Source: Lentinula raphanica (Eukaryota; Basidiomycota; Agaricomycetes; Agaricales; Omphalotaceae). Taken from it: 64,000 nt of DNA. A program made the position numbers and the translations under genes. The notes beneath the pieces are model-generated. The model did not search any database. It was not told the DNA's origin and saw only the letters and a list, made by a program, of their open reading frames with translations. Below are positions 10,819 to 25,878 of this stretch, one piece after another. The DNA lies in NCBI GenBank assembly GCA_027919835.1, contig JANVFP010000009.1:682001-746000 (forward strand). The letters are read 5' to 3'. Every line of letters begins with the position of its first letter. Position 1 is the first letter of the stretch.

Positions 10819-11822
10819 TCATGCCTCCTTTCCAAAATGCTGAGCATCGTCCCAACTTCCCCAGCAAGCGAAATCATTCGCCAGTCTGCTGTGTTCGACC
10901 ACCAGTGCGGTTTCTCGCAATGGTCCGAGAGGGGCCTCGTTGTAGGTCTCGTGCAAGGCTGATTCGACGGATTTGGAAGTGATGATGATAAGTTTGCCGT
11001 TGGGACGGAGAATTTGGCGGAGAGTTTGAGCGAGTTTCTTGTTCGTACGCTATAAGATCGTGAATGGGTTAGAGATATGAAAACGAAGGCAGAGAAGAGC
11101 AAGTACCTCGTTCAGATAGGGCGGGTCGACTACGGCGATGTCCACAGCATGCTTCAAACTATCGGGAACTATATCTGGTTCATTGAGGTCATATGGAACG
11201 AACTTTTTGGGTGAAAGAACAGAAAATCGGCGATCGAATTCCAGCAAGCGAGCGTTATCATCTGGGTGAAGATGTTGGAAGGCTACGAAAGCCGTTGGGC
11301 AACACACGAATGCAGTCACAGTGGAGGGATCACAGAGAGAGTGGATGCAGATTGCGAGGTGATTGGCGAAGGGCGTTGTATACCTGTAATCCAATAATGT
11401 TAGTGAAAGAACAGATTAAGAATCCGGGCGTAGCTTGCCCTCAAAGTCCTGCGTATCCGACCTCCAGAGGGAACCTGCCAGAGCTACAGCGACGTTGGCG
11501 ATACTACATACCAGAATTGACTCAGTTGCCAGTCTTCTCCGAAAGCGATTCGATATTCATCTACACTCAACATACGTTGCGGTTCTTTATCGTCATCTTC
11601 CTCTTCATGAGAATGATCATCGATGGATAGCCCTGCAAGAGCAGTAGCAGGAGCCCGAGCTGAAAGCTCATTGAAGAAGTTTTCTTCCTCGAGTTTTGAG
11701 GACAAGAACGAGTCTAGGATGGATAACGTTGATGAATCGAGAGTAGGAGGTGAACCGGACAAATTTGAAGAGCAAACGGAACGAGGAGAGTCTGGGACGT
11801 TGATGTCGAGTGCAGTCGACAT
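10819..11822 (-). CDS. EFM5: eEF1A lysine methyltransferase (EFM5/N6AMT2 family)
   Basis: Seven-beta-strand methyltransferase; yeast Efm5 methylates a lysine of translation elongation factor 1A. Three exons. The N-terminus is a Ser-rich, acidic leader; the family core begins at LSQFWYTTPFANHLA. It continues through a Phe/Cys-rich strand, LLEFDRRF (acidic residue of the SAM pocket), FVPYDLNEPD and VVDPPYLNE, the DPPY motif that gave the family its old N6-adenine-methyltransferase name. The last exon has LRPNGKLIIITSKSVE and ends QHFGKEA. Start chosen at 11822 (MSTALD); an in-frame ATG at 11945 would extend into what looks like 5' UTR. It faces the acetyltransferase gene across about 230 bp. 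Confidence 0.85.
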
Positions 11823-12054
11823 TTGACCGAATCTTGCTCTGACTATGGTATGAATATTATCAGTCGCAGTTGAAGAGGTTGAGCACTTGCTATAAACGAT
11901 TGTGAGCGTCGAAACAGATGGTGGTGGTAAAATATCAAAAAACAAAATTCAAATTCCGTCATCAGCGCCGCCGCCTTCAGCGCTCTATAGCGACCACCAT
12001 CTTCCACGCTCATTTTTAACCATTATTTCTTCATTTATTGACTGGCCCTTCACA
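11823..12054. promoter_or_regulatory. Shared divergent promoter of EFM5 and the MYST acetyltransferase
   Basis: Only 232 bp separate the two start codons, which point away from each other, so both promoters must lie here or in the 5' ends. The sequence contains a GC-rich GCGCCGCCGCC run near 11966 and pyrimidine-rich tracts before the plus-strand ATG; I see no TATA box. Confidence 0.5.
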
Positions 12055-14183
<2,129 letters not shown>

Positions 14184-15316
14184 CTTTTCGTTTGTGCAAC
14201 CTGGCTAGGTTGTTTTTTGTGCTGTCAAGAAGTCATTGGATTGCTCAGTGCAGTTACACAATCTCCCTAGTGCGATATGAGTTAAGCCCTTTCCTCCAGC
14301 AAACACAACGAACTCGAAAAGGTCCTTTTTCTCGGTTGCGTCAGGTGCGTCTCCATCCCAACCCTTCTCTTTGCGATTTTTGAGTCACTTATATTGACCT
14401 CAGACATGTTTCGTTGCAGGCAACCTTAGCGATGACATCGATGAACAACGAATGGTCACCGATGGGTTGGCTTAACTGGATTCAACATTAGTCGCGATGA
14501 GAATCACACGCCTTCTGAGGCTCGAGCGTGAATAACGCAGGTCCAAGTTTCCGGCTTCATACAAAGCGCAAGGGCTAATTTAAATCTTCATCACCCTCAA
14601 GGCTCAGCTGGTCTGTCCACATCAATCGTGACCTGAGGCTGCGTCTTGACCGAACAAAAAACCTCCCTATGCTCACGGTCTTCGTGGTGTGTCCGACGGT
14701 CAGATTGAGATGATTCCGCTATAGCGTTGCTAGGACTGGCGGGGAGAGGAGACGACATGACTCATGAGACCTAGCCTCGTAAGGCAAGGTACTCGGATCT
14801 TCGATACCGGTGTGGTCAAACATGCGGATCATCTTCTGACGAGTACCTACATACCAAGCATAAGACTCGTTGTGTCGGGACTCACTTGAGAGTTATAACT
14901 TATGGGCACGTTCAACTGATAATTTTTCCGTATTGAAACATCTAGCTTTAGCCTTGCAGAAGTGTGTACATATGCAAGTCAAGTTTCCTCCTCGTCTATC
15001 TCTTCTAATCCGGTTAAACTGGTCATCTCTCAAGAAGTACCAGGAAATACCTCGTATCTGACTAGGAAGTATCCGACGCATCTTTGCAAGCAAATGATCC
15101 TGAAATCCGGTCTCGAGCATCTCTTCAATCAGTTGGTTTGATCAGCTTGTCCTCAACCTGGCTGTACATAAAGCCTCAGACCATAACGAACTATTAGTAT
15201 CTTTTCCCAAGAGCTGGTCTCCCCTTTACAGACTTTTACAACCTCCGCATTTTTTGCCTTCGTAAACGCTCAACGTTCAACGCCCATCAACACCTCCTAA
15301 AATACACCTGAGCGAT
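14184..15316. other. Intergenic stretch, no gene recognised
   Basis: Short frames at 14180-14383 and 14870-15061 have no recognisable content. The right end (15240-15316) is pyrimidine-rich and A-rich and probably holds the promoter and 5' UTR of the secreted repeat protein. Confidence 0.5.
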
Positions 15317-16678
15317 ATGCCTTGTTCGACCGTATCTCAAGCGTTAACCATCTTGCTTATCGGAGTTGCCATTGCGCCCGGCATTCTTGCTGCTCCTACC
15401 CCCACTCTAGTGAGCTTTGATTCGTCTCCCGAGCCAACTGGAGCTGATGTTTCTCAGCCTCGGTCTTTTGACCGACAGGGTTCCCTGTCTGGAGACCAGA
15501 CTCAGGGAGTTGATATGCTTCAAAGTCGTAGAGTTGATTATGCCAATATCGGTCCTCAACAAGTGTGTCTCATCCACAAGTTGGTGTCCACATTGGAGTC
15601 ATGTAATTGTTTTCCAGGATGCTGTTGACCAGACTGAGCAGGAACTAGAGCATGACCAGGCTGGTCGGAAGGACAATATATACGTGAGTAGTACATTCTA
15701 AACTCTCTGATCCTGTCCTGGTTGAATCCTTCTGCCAAACATAGCCTGACTCGAACATCTCTGTCCCGGACAACTTGGAGGAACGTGTGATCCTTGTGAA
15801 CCGTGGCAGTTGCGGGTCGGCCGCAAGGAAAAAGGGTAGCAGACAAGTCCCAGATGCAACAATGACAGAGGGACTTGCAAAGAAAAATCCATGTCGACAG
15901 GTCTGCGTTGGACTCTCGTGAATGTATCATCCTCTCTGATCTTTTTGGTACTTCTCAGGCAGAAGTTTCATCGATCCTTCAGCAGCTGAATCGATATGAG
16001 CCACAATATGAAAGGAACAAACAGACGTGGGACGCGATCTGGGATGTGAAGAGGGTGGAGTTTTACCGACCCTTCATCGCCGACTATCCAGATATCGACA
16101 AAATGGCCGAAGTTGCCCAAAAAGCAATTGACTTAGGAGTGCCATATTCACTGGAAAAACTTCACTCTTATATCAAGCTCTCGACGGATATCAAACACGC
16201 GCTGGCAAACACCGACAAGTCCGTTGCCCGTGGCCCCGCGACTGAGTCAGGCGACGTCGAGGTGGGCAACAGCAATTCCGTTGCTAGAGACCCCGAGACT
16301 GAGCCCGGCGACGTCGAGGTGGGCAACAGCAATTCCGTTGCTAGAGACCCCGAGACTGAGCCCGGCGACGTCGAGGTGGGCAAGGGCAATTCCGTTACTA
16401 CTAGGGGCTCCGAGACTGAGTCCGGCGATGTCGAACTGGGCAAGGGCAATTCCATTGCCAGTGGTTCTGAGACTGAGTCTGGCAATGTCGTAGTGGACAA
16501 GGGCAAGGGCAAATCCCACACCGATTATGAAACCCCTCCATTCAATCTGAATGTCGCTCCGAGTGGGGGGAACGGCAAGAGGCTTGAGGGTAATAGCAAA
16601 AAGGTCGTTGCTATCCCCATCCGAGGCGATCCGCGCAAGGGCGCTGCCGGTCCAAGTCATTGGGACTATGATTGGTGA
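15317..16678 (+). CDS. Secreted protein with 19-residue tandem repeats
   Basis: Four exons join in phase 0 (15317-15562, 15618-15683, 15745-15900, 15959-16678), giving 395 residues. The N-terminus MPCSTVSQALTILLIGVAIA ending ...GILAAPTP is a good signal peptide. Next comes a Ser/Gln/Asp-rich segment, then a helical region (EVSSILQQLNRYEPQYERN, then WDAIWDVKRVEFYRPFIADY), then five imperfect 19-20-residue repeats built on SVARDPETEPGDVEVGNSN, and a basic Gly-rich tail ending GPSHWDYDW. The 58-nt intron 15901-15958 restores the frame that the continuous open frame hides. I do not know the family. The repeats suggest a cell-wall or extracellular role, but that is inference. Confidence 0.7.
16210..16505 (+). 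repeat. 57-bp minisatellite, five units, in coding sequence
   Basis: Five copies of a 57-60-bp unit encode SVARDPETEPGDVEVGNSN and variants. Units 2 and 3 are almost identical, including at silent sites; units 4 and 5 have drifted (TTRGSETES and ASGSETES). All length changes are multiples of three, so the repeat is read as protein. Confidence 0.9.
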
Positions 16679-16991
16679 CAGGCACACTGAAATCAGGGAA
16701 TGTACAGTAAATTATGGCCTATCAACTTGTATCAAGTATAACCTATTATATAACCTCTCCTGCATACCTCTGGCCAAGTTCAATTGAAATATAACTATGT
16801 GACAGTAAATAGACTGAGTAAAATAGCTTCACCTAGCCTCACTCAGTGAAGGAGTGAAGCACGTGAATAAATCCTCTCTTTCTTGTTCTCCATCTTGAGT
16901 CTTGACGCGACACTTCCAATATCCTTCCATCCTTCCACTTTTCCCTTCTACATCTACGTTACAGCGATACCTAGTCACTCATGCGCTCAAC

Positions 16992-19900
16992 ATGTCCCTC
17001 GCTCAGCGATGTCTCCGAGAAAAGCGAAGAGCAAGTGCAGGATCTCAGCTTTTCGAGTCAAGTCCGTCTCTCATTTCAACATTGATGTTGTTCAAGGGAG
17101 GGTTCTGACAGGATCTCGCCCTTGAAGGGCTCCTCATACCAGGAAAGAACCGCTGCAACTGAGGAAGAGCCACTTTACTGTGTACCGTGCATTGATACCG
17201 AACCGATTGATGAGACGCCTTTTTCTGTGAGTGATATCAGCCATGCTTTGAACGTATATTCATCTAAATATGAACAGGAATCATTTTCCGGAATGTTCGA
17301 TCATGGCGTTCTCAACGATACAACCTTCCAATCAATCTCGAACTATGATATGAGCTACAATCTCAATGTAATTCCTCAAGCTTTCTGCAATTCCCGACTC
17401 GCTCTTTGATATCTGTCCATCTAGCGGATAACCGACATACAGGCCGTTGATTCAGACTGGGAGGACGATGACATCGATGTTGGTATCATCTCCTCTATTC
17501 ATGTAAACCTCGAGAATTCTGAACGTCTTCGATAGGAGATACTTGTAATCTCACGGAAGAAAATGGCTAGCAAACGAATGGCCCAATCGCTACCAGGGAA
17601 CGATATACACAGTCGCACTTATCACAAAAGGCTCCTCAATGTCGGTTTCACCTTGTCGAAATCAGCCGCGTCTTCTAAAGCCCTGTTTTTAGAACGTCTT
17701 CTCGTTTTCAGAGTTTGAGTGTATCAATAACACGCTCGACATTCAAAAAACCACTTCTGGTACCTACACCGTCAAAAAACGCGATACCGCCCACGTTTAC
17801 CTTATGAAAGCTTTCAACGCGACAACATCCCTCAAATGGCCCTTCGAACTGCGTCTTCTCGAAACTCTCACAGAGTTGGACTGCTCCTTTTTACCGTGTA
17901 TACTTCGTAGGATTTTTGAACATCAGGCGCTTTTCATAATCTTGGTGTGTTACTTCGTTCATTTTCAATGGCGAAAGCTTATGAAATTGTGTGTGTAGGA
18001 CTCGTATCCAGCAGGTAACATGTTGAACTACGTCCTGCAGGAAGGACCATTGGATCCAGACGAAGTGCTGTTTTACAGCTCTGAGATTGTAAGCTGATCG
18101 TGTCCCGAATCGATGTGAAATCCATTGTCTGACTATCCATCTCTGATGCAGACAGAAGCGATCTCCGTCCTTCATGACAGCAAAATTGAACACCGCGATA
18201 TCCATCCCGCGAATATCATGATCGGTCGCGATGGCCATGTTGTCCTAACTGGGTTCGAGAGCGCGAGGAATCACGGCAACGAATCTCCTCTTACCACAAA
18301 AAATCAAGATCAGAAAAGGCTTCGAGATTGTGAATACCGGGCACCGGAATCACTTTTACGTTGGGAGCATGATAATTTGGTAGACTGTTGGGGGCTAGGT
18401 TGTTTGTTATATTTCATGGCTTATGGAAAGGTGTGCCGTATTTGGTTTGTTCAACGTACGTTGTGTATTGACGAACAGAACAGCATCTGTTTCCCTTGGT
18501 TGGTATCGATCAAGCACAGATATACAAACAAGTTTTACGTGGTGAATCTTCGGCTGTTGTTAATGATGGTCGAATGGATTCGACCGCTTTCGATCTAATG
18601 CTTCAAGTGAGTCCACTTTGCGAGAGAAGGATTCGAAAACTCATGGATCTCATAGTGCCTGAAACGCAATCCTCGTTTACGACCGGATGTAGCAGAGATC
18701 AAGCAGCACGAGTACTTCAAAACGATGTCAGTCACCTTGTCTCAAGCGTACGTTCCTACTGATGCTCTGACAGCGATTGGTCCGAGATTCAGTTGAAACG
18801 CACGACTGGTATGCACCTTTGCTCTGGAATCCATTATCTTCCATGCACTCATTCTGAGATAGCCCCTTATGTTCCCAATTCTTCGTATCGCTCTGAAACT
18901 CCTTACCACGAAACAGCTCCTGCACAGAGTCCCGGCAAGCCAAGTGAAGTAGACACTGCTTTGACTCAGCCCGCTAACGACCAGGATTCTGCCAAGTCTA
19001 CATCTTCCAAAGCCACATCAGTGTACTCCTACCATGCACGGCAAAAAGTTCAAGACCAGCTCCCTGCAGTCTTTCGTTCCCCCTCTCTCAACGAACTCAA
19101 TGTGAAAGCTAATCAATCGCGGATCTCAGATGAATCTTCCGAGCAGGCTTCCAAGTCGGTCATTGACCGTGTACCTTCATATGAATCTCTCCACTGTAGT
19201 CCTGTCGTCACTAAGCTGACCCGAGAAGAACGATTGTCCTTGTTCTGGGAGTCCTTGGACGAGGATGTCAACGTGGCGCCTCCGAAACCAGCACGAGTAC
19301 TGGGTATCTCTCCCTCTGGTAATGAACCTCAAATCCATCAAATCGGACACACCTCAAGACTTCACCGCCAACGCTCAACTATCTTCAAGCAAACAAACGA
19401 CCGACTATCTCAACTCCTCTCTCTTTCTACTTTGACCACCCAAACACATTCCGCAAGCTACGACGGCCGAAGAGTACGCCGGTTTTGACTCATCCCGACA
19501 TCATCATGAGAAGGGGCAGCAAGAATAACAAGAACAAGAACAATGAATACGAATTACCCAGCGGTGTCAAGCAAATTGGAAATGGAATCGGCTTCATGTA
19601 TACTATCCCAGCGGCTTCGAAATCAAAAGCGTCTATCTGTACGCCTACAGCGGCTTCAAGACTCTCGCACGCCATCATGCCCTCGATCGGAGTCGGGATC
19701 GGACTTGGTCTGCGAACGTTTGGTAATGGGATTTTGCGATCTAAACAGAAGCAGGAGGACCCGGCTGGGACGAGATATGGTCGAAAGAGTCAAGATAGTC
19801 AAAGTCGGTGCCAAGACCAGCAAGATATGGGCGCGACTAGGATGTGTTCGGTGCAAGAAGATGTCGTTGGAGAAGTCGAAGCGGAAGAACAGGACGTGTT

Positions 19901-20036
19901 TCGATATGGTTCGACTTGGAGTCTGTTGCCTGGCGCCACTGGAGTATGCAACTGTAATTCAAGCTCTCCTTGTTTGGATCAGATCTCTCCTGTCACGGCG
20001 ACGGAGTCGACTGTGTATTCGCCCATGGAGATCTGA
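16992..20036 (+). CDS. Protein-kinase-like protein with degenerate catalytic motifs
   Basis: Many exons. The N-terminus starts MSLAQRCLREKRRASAGSQL and is followed by an acidic region (DSDWEDDDID). The kinase-like fold has the beta-3 lysine (VYLMKAF), an intact catalytic loop HRDIHPANIM, RAPESLL in place of APE, and DCWGLGCLLYFMAYGK as the helix F region. The DFG motif reads GFE (LTGFESAR), so the Mg-binding Asp is missing, and there is no glycine-rich loop. A long Ser-rich tail ends with a block I associate with this fungal group (LPSGVKQIGNGIGFMYTIPAA), then a short Gly-rich stretch. A small frame change near 19460-19530 needs a roughly 42-nt intron. It is probably a pseudokinase or a kinase of unusual chemistry. 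Exon edges between 17400 and 17800 are uncertain. Confidence 0.7.
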
Positions 20037-20502
20037 CATGCCAATGTGTCTATTCACCTCAATCCTGTTAAGTAGTCGTTATTGTTATATTCTATGTTGT
20101 AATTGTCGCTTCTAATTTACCTCAGGTTGGCGCCCATATGAAATGGAGTGCCCATAATGTCTTTCATCCCCGCTTCTTCCTTCTTCTTTGAGTTTCGGTA
20201 TCTTATTAGCATCCCTTGCTGCACTGGTTTCCTTTCGGGAATAACGGAGGTCATCTCGTCTTACTCTCAATCCAGTCTTTCTGTTCAGTTTTCGGCGGGT
20301 GCATACGCATACAACGGCTTGCACCAGGCTTGCACAATGCAGTGGTCATTTCCAGGTCGTCACTCGGCTAGTAGGTATAGCGTCAACTATCTTCGGGCGG
20401 TATAGTCTATTCTCTTCAATGATGATGGCAGACAGACTGCAGTGGCACCTACGGGTATAAAAGAACTGACGGTTGACCTCATTCTCATATCTTACCACTG
20501 GC

Positions 20503-22796
20503 ATGTTCGCCTATCCAAGACTAGGCAGTCTCATTCTCTTTACCCTCCTTGGGCGCGCGGTAGCTGAAGCTCCGACAGTCCAACTAGGAAATACTACTCT
20601 CATTGGAAGAGATGTGACCTCCTTCAGACAAGATTTCTTCGGAGGTGAACTCGTGCATTGTTATGCTTAGTCGAGTCCCTAACATCACCACAGGAATCCC
20701 TTTCGCTGAGCCTCCCATTGGAAGCTTACGTCTCCAGCCGCCTGTCCTGAAAACAAGCCTTAACTCTACGACTTTCAACGCGAGCGATTTCGGATTCTCG
20801 TGCTTACAACTGGTGGGTATCGCGTTACTGGTTATATTATGCGTCACAAAAGAGTAACCGCTTTTTATCATAGGGAGTTGATGTTGCAGGGCTGTCGGAA
20901 GATTGTTTGACGATTAACATTTTGCGGCCGTCTGGGGTAACGTCGAACGATTCTCTTCCAGTCATGTTCTGGTAAAGTACTATTCTAAACATTTGGATTA
21001 ACTTTCTGATCTCCCATATAGGACGTACGGAGGCGGATTCCAAATAGGCACTTCAGCTACCTACAATGCAAGCGCGATTGTAGCGCAGAGTGTTCTCCGG
21101 GTGAGTATCTTTTCAGTTCAATACAAGGCGGGCTGAGTTCACCATTTGTCACTCTACTTCGTATGCATGCCGGTCATCAGGGAACCCCCATCATATACGT
21201 GAATTTCAATTATCGCCTTGGACCCTTGGGTTTTCCTCAAGGTCAAGAAGCAGCGAGTCGAAAAGCCTTGAATCTAGGATTGCATGATCAAATTGCTGCT
21301 TTGACATGGGTTCAAGAGAATATTGGGGCCTTTGGTGGAGATAAGACTAAGGTATGTATATCTCTAGCCTGTCTGATCCTAGGTCATTTCTACCGCATCG
21401 TAGGTGACAGTATTTGGAGAAAGCGCAGGATCAATTATGACAGCTATCCAATTTTTGAACCCGGCATTCTCTCGATTCGCTAGAGCTGGGGTAAATCAAG
21501 GTTCTTTCGTATGATGTTTTGACCGATGAACTTACCGCTGTGTATACTTAGATATTCGAATCAGGTTCTGCTGCAAGCTCTTTAACATTCCATGCCAAAC
21601 GTCGTCAGATAGACTGGAACAATTTTGTTGCTGGGGTCCCAGGATGTGCACAGCTCTCAAACACGAACGATACCTTTGGCTGTTTACAATCTGCAAACAC
21701 TACAGCGATTTTCGAAGGTTTAACCATTTCCCAGAACGAAGCACCAGAGGAATTTCCCTGGAGCCCTGCCATCGACGGGGAGGGTGGATTTATGCCCGAC
21801 TACCCTTCATTACTTTTCGCGAACGGGACGTTTGCCAAGCTACCGTTCATATCTGGAGCGAATTTGGATGAGGGTAAGTGGTCAATATCTATGAGTTCTC
21901 TGACTTGACTCAAACTTTTCTGCTAGGGACTTTGTTCATTCCTCCTGCTGGGAATTACACAACCGAGGACATCTCGAACATACTGATCGCAAATTTTTCA
22001 CCGCCAGCTCGTCCCTTCGTGTCGGAAAGCCAATTGAACGACTCGATGACACATTTGTTGGAGTTATACCCTGATATACCCGCTCTTGGTTCTCCCTTCA
22101 ATACCGGAAATGAGACCTTTGGCCTCAGTCCTGGATACAAACGGATCTCGGCCATATGTACGTAGAGCAGGTTGATTCTCATGCTACAAATAGGACTCAT
22201 AGGACCGTTTTTCATAGTTGGAGATTTCGCCTTTCAATCACAACGTAGGCTGTGGATGCAAACAGCCAGCAACGCGGGTGTCAAGACGTTCGGATACCTA
22301 TTCACCCAACCACAAGCTACGAATCCCGCCCTCGTTGGAGGTAGGCTTTTCTAGTTGTTTGTACCACTTACGAAATTGACTCAACGTGGGCATAAGTACC
22401 TCACGGAACAGAGATCCCCTTTGTTTATGGGTCACCACCAGATCCCACCGCTTCTGATACTGTGTTAAGCACAGCGATGATTGACTATTGGGTCTCCTTT
22501 GCCACGAGTTTGGATCCTAATGATGGAAAAGGCTCTTCTCGTAAGCAAACTTCATCACTTAGAGAGTTTAGGTATGATGGCTCAAATTCTCTAGGCCCCA
22601 CTTGGGAGCAGTATACTCCGGAGAACCAGGTGAGTCACTGTTCGCTGCGGGATGTTGATTTGACTGAGTCTCCTCATAGGTTCTTATACAACTCAATGGG
22701 AACAATCTGACGAGCATCCCAGACGATTATCGCAAAGCAGGGATCGACTTCATAAACTCGACGCCTTTGACCTTTCACCATAGGCGCTCTCTTTGA
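20503..22796 (+). CDS. Secreted carboxylesterase/lipase type B, copy 1
   Basis: Alpha/beta hydrolase of the fungal lipase-carboxylesterase family. Signal peptide MFAYPRLGSLILFTLLGRAVA. Family landmarks in order: [17 protein letters not shown], the [14 protein letters not shown] signature with its disulfide Cys, oxyanion hole [21 protein letters not shown], the nucleophile elbow VFGESAGS (catalytic Ser), an acid-bearing region (GANLDEG), and VPHGTEIPFVYG carrying the catalytic His, rebuilt across the intron before 22410. The protein ends FHHRRSL. About ten short introns, several rebuilding motifs exactly. Several NxT/S sequons fit secretion. Tandem paralogue of 23550-25878. Substrate cannot be told from sequence. 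Confidence 0.92.
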
Positions 22797-22979
22797 AGCG
22801 GTATGGAATGCAGCGACACGAGCTGTAGCGATACATAGCTCTATATCACTGAAAGGAGACTGTCTATTTATATTGAAGCTCGAATTCAACCAGTGACCTC
22901 CGGCTGGATCGACATCTGATTCTCTGACTTGTGTTACAACATCTTTGGCATGGAGTCGTCATCGAGAAGAAATAGAGTC

Positions 22980-23155
22980 TATGTCCATTCCCACATCATT
23001 GTTGCACATACGAAAGCCCCGGTCAGTTGCCACCCGCGATTGTCATCCCGAACAAAATTTGATGAGTTTGAACAACTTTGGCTTGCGTTCTCAATGTCGT
23101 AAAGCATCCCAAGGGGCCATTTCTCTGAATACCTGTTCCTCATTGTCCTGAGTTC
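22980..23155 (-). pseudogene. Relic of the MED9-like gene tail
   Basis: Diverged copy of the last exon region of the gene at 26006-26497: it keeps the NDVGMEIDS stretch (AATGATGTGGGAATGGACAT), the block encoding SCSNSSNF in place of EFSSKSS, and the LRNR region. It has lost a coherent frame. It sits at the same relative place downstream of esterase copy 1 as the full gene sits downstream of copy 2, so it was carried along in the esterase duplication. Confidence 0.75.
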
Positions 23156-23549
23156 TGACAATCACAGTGACGACATTCAGAAGTTCTAGGTGTCAGGACC
23201 AATCGTAATCTCATTGAAGGACCTGGCTGATTGAAGCTGACGATGTTCAAACTTGGATTCAAATTCTCTAGGAAAAACGTTCAATACCACTCTTGGACAT
23301 ATCTCGTGTGTATATTTCATTCCTTTAGGGATCAACGGAGGTCATCCTGTCTTACTCTGTCCTTTAGTTTTCGGAGCAATCTCCGGTAAAATACGCATAA
23401 GTAGAGCGGCTCTTCAAAGATCATGTCCAGGTCGTTCCGAGGGTCGTACAGTAAGCCATCTGACCAGTTTAACCTGTTCTCATCAACAACAACTGAGTAC
23501 CGCATGGGCTTTAAAAGAATCGATTTCGGTCACACATCCTACCACTGGA

Positions 23550-25878
23550 ATGTTCATCCATCCAGCCTTGCGCGGTCTTATTCTCACTGCCCTCGTTGGG
23601 CGTGCGGTATTAGCTGAAGGTCCCAAAGTTCAACTCGGACACACTACACTTATTGGACAGGAAGTGACCTCTCTTAATCAAGACTTCTTCGGAGGTAAGC
23701 TCGTGATTCCATGTACCATTTGTTGGGATGGCGGAACTGCAATACATCATCTAGGAATCCCTTTCGCTGAACCTCCCCTGGGAAATCTACGCCTGAAGCC
23801 GACGGTTTTGAAAACGAACCTTGACTCTCCTGTCTTCAATGCAACGAATTTTGGGTTTTCATGTCTACAAGTGGTCAGTTTCATGTTGATAGTAAGGTCT
23901 TACACAGGGTATGAATGTTGTTCGTTATAGGGAGTTCCCGTTGCAGAGCTGTCGGAAGATTGTTTGACGATCAACATCTTCCGACCGTCTGGTGTAACAT
24001 CCAAAGATTCCCTTCCAGTCATGTTCTGGTAGACTAATCTCCTTCATCTTGCTTCAACTTCAATCCAATTTCCTTGACACAATAGGACGTACGGAGGGGG
24101 TTTCCAAGAAGGCTCTTCGGCTACCTTCAACGCAAGCGCAATTGTAGCGCAGAGCGTATTCCGGGTGAGCCTTCGTCCCACTGCGATCCAATATGCATAG
24201 GTTCACTACCATATGCATCGCGGTCATCAGGGTACCCCCATCATATACGTGAATTTTAATTATCGCCTCGGACCCTTGGGTTTCCCTCAAGGTCAAGAAG
24301 CAGCGAATCGAAAAGCGTTGAATTTAGGATTGCATGATCAGATCGCTGCTTTAACGTGGGTTCAAGAGAATATTGGAGCCTTCGGTGGGGATAAGTCTAA
24401 AGTATATCTCTTCTCCTAGTTTGATCATTCGGTTATCGGCCCTCACCGTAGCGTTATAGGTGACGGTATTTGGAGAAAGCGCTGGAGCAATCTTGACGGC
24501 CATCCAGTTCTTGAACCCGTCATTTTCTCGATTTGCTAGAGCAGCGGTAATTCAGAGTTCACTCATCATATCACGGAGACAGCGGATTTATCATATCTAT
24601 TCAGATTTTTGAATCAGGTTCTGCTTCGAGCGATCTGACATTCCATCCTCAACGCCGTCAGATAGACTGGGATAACTTTGTTGCAGGAGTTCCGGGATGC
24701 GCCGAACTCTCGAAGACAGACAATACGTTTGGCTGTTTGCAATCTGTAAACACTACAGCCATACTTGAAGGTCTGACTATTGCCCAAAACGAAGCAAACG
24801 AAGAGTTTCCATGGAGCCCTGCTATCGATGGAGAGGGTGGATTCCTGCCTGACTATCCCTCATTGCTTTTTGCAAAAGGGACGTTTGCGAAACTACCATT
24901 CATATCCGGAACGAATTTGGATGAGGGTGTGTATGTTCTTGGGCTGTTGATTTTGTCACTAAGATCGACAAACCTTTCTTGCTAGGGACTTTATTCATCC
25001 CTCCTACTGGAAACTACACCACGGAGGTCATCTCAGACATGATCATCGCGAACTTTTCCCCGCCAGTCTTTCCCTTCGTGTCAGAAGGCCAGCTACAAGG
25101 CGCAGTAACACAGTTGTTGGACTTGTACCCTGATATCCCTGCTCTTGGCTCCCCTTTCAATACCGGAAATGACACGTTCGGACTCAGTCCTGGCTATAAA
25201 CGAGTTTCTGCCATGTGTACGCAATTCTGTTTGACCTTCGTACTGTCAATCGGACTCATGGGATCATTCTCTCATAGTCGGAGATTTAGCCTTCCAAGCT
25301 CCGCGTAGGCTATGGATAGAGGCAGCTAGCAAAGCTGGCGTGAAAACGTTCGCGTACCTATTCACCCAACCACAACCTACGAATCCCGTTTTCCTTGGAG
25401 GTAGGTCATTCTTGGATGGCTCTGCCAACTGAGAAACTGACAAGTCAACGTGGGCCAAAGTGTCTCATGGAACAGAAATCGTCTACGTTTATGGAGCACC
25501 GACAGATCCGACTGCTTCTGATATTGCGTTGAGCACCGCGATGGTTGACTATTGGGTTTCGTTTGCAACAAGTCTGGATCCTAACGACGGAAAGGGCTCT
25601 TCCCGTAAGCAGACTCTTCACAATTTCACAGTGTTTAGGTGACGAGGTCAAAATCTTTAGGCCCTACTTGGGAGCAGTATACTCCAGAAAACCGAGTGAG
25701 TTAACTCAGATTGACGAAAGGATAAACTTGACTTACTTTACTTTCATAGGTCGTCATACAACTCAATGGGGATAATCTAACGAGCATTCCAGACGACTAT
25801 CGCAAAGCAGGGATTGACTTTATTAACTCGATGCCTTTAACGTTTCACCACAGACGCTCTCTTGAGTCGGGTCAATGA
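23550..25878 (+). CDS. Secreted carboxylesterase/lipase type B, copy 2
   Basis: Tandem paralogue of 20503-22796 with matching intron positions. Signal peptide [20 protein letters not shown]. Landmarks: [51 protein letters not shown], catalytic [15 protein letters not shown], and [12 protein letters not shown] with the catalytic His. The end is extended by ESGQ relative to copy 1. The Ser, acid and His regions are all intact, so both copies are probably active. The upstream 200 bp also match those of copy 1 (shared GGAGGTCATC and TCTTACTCT blocks), so the promoter was duplicated too. Confidence 0.92.
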
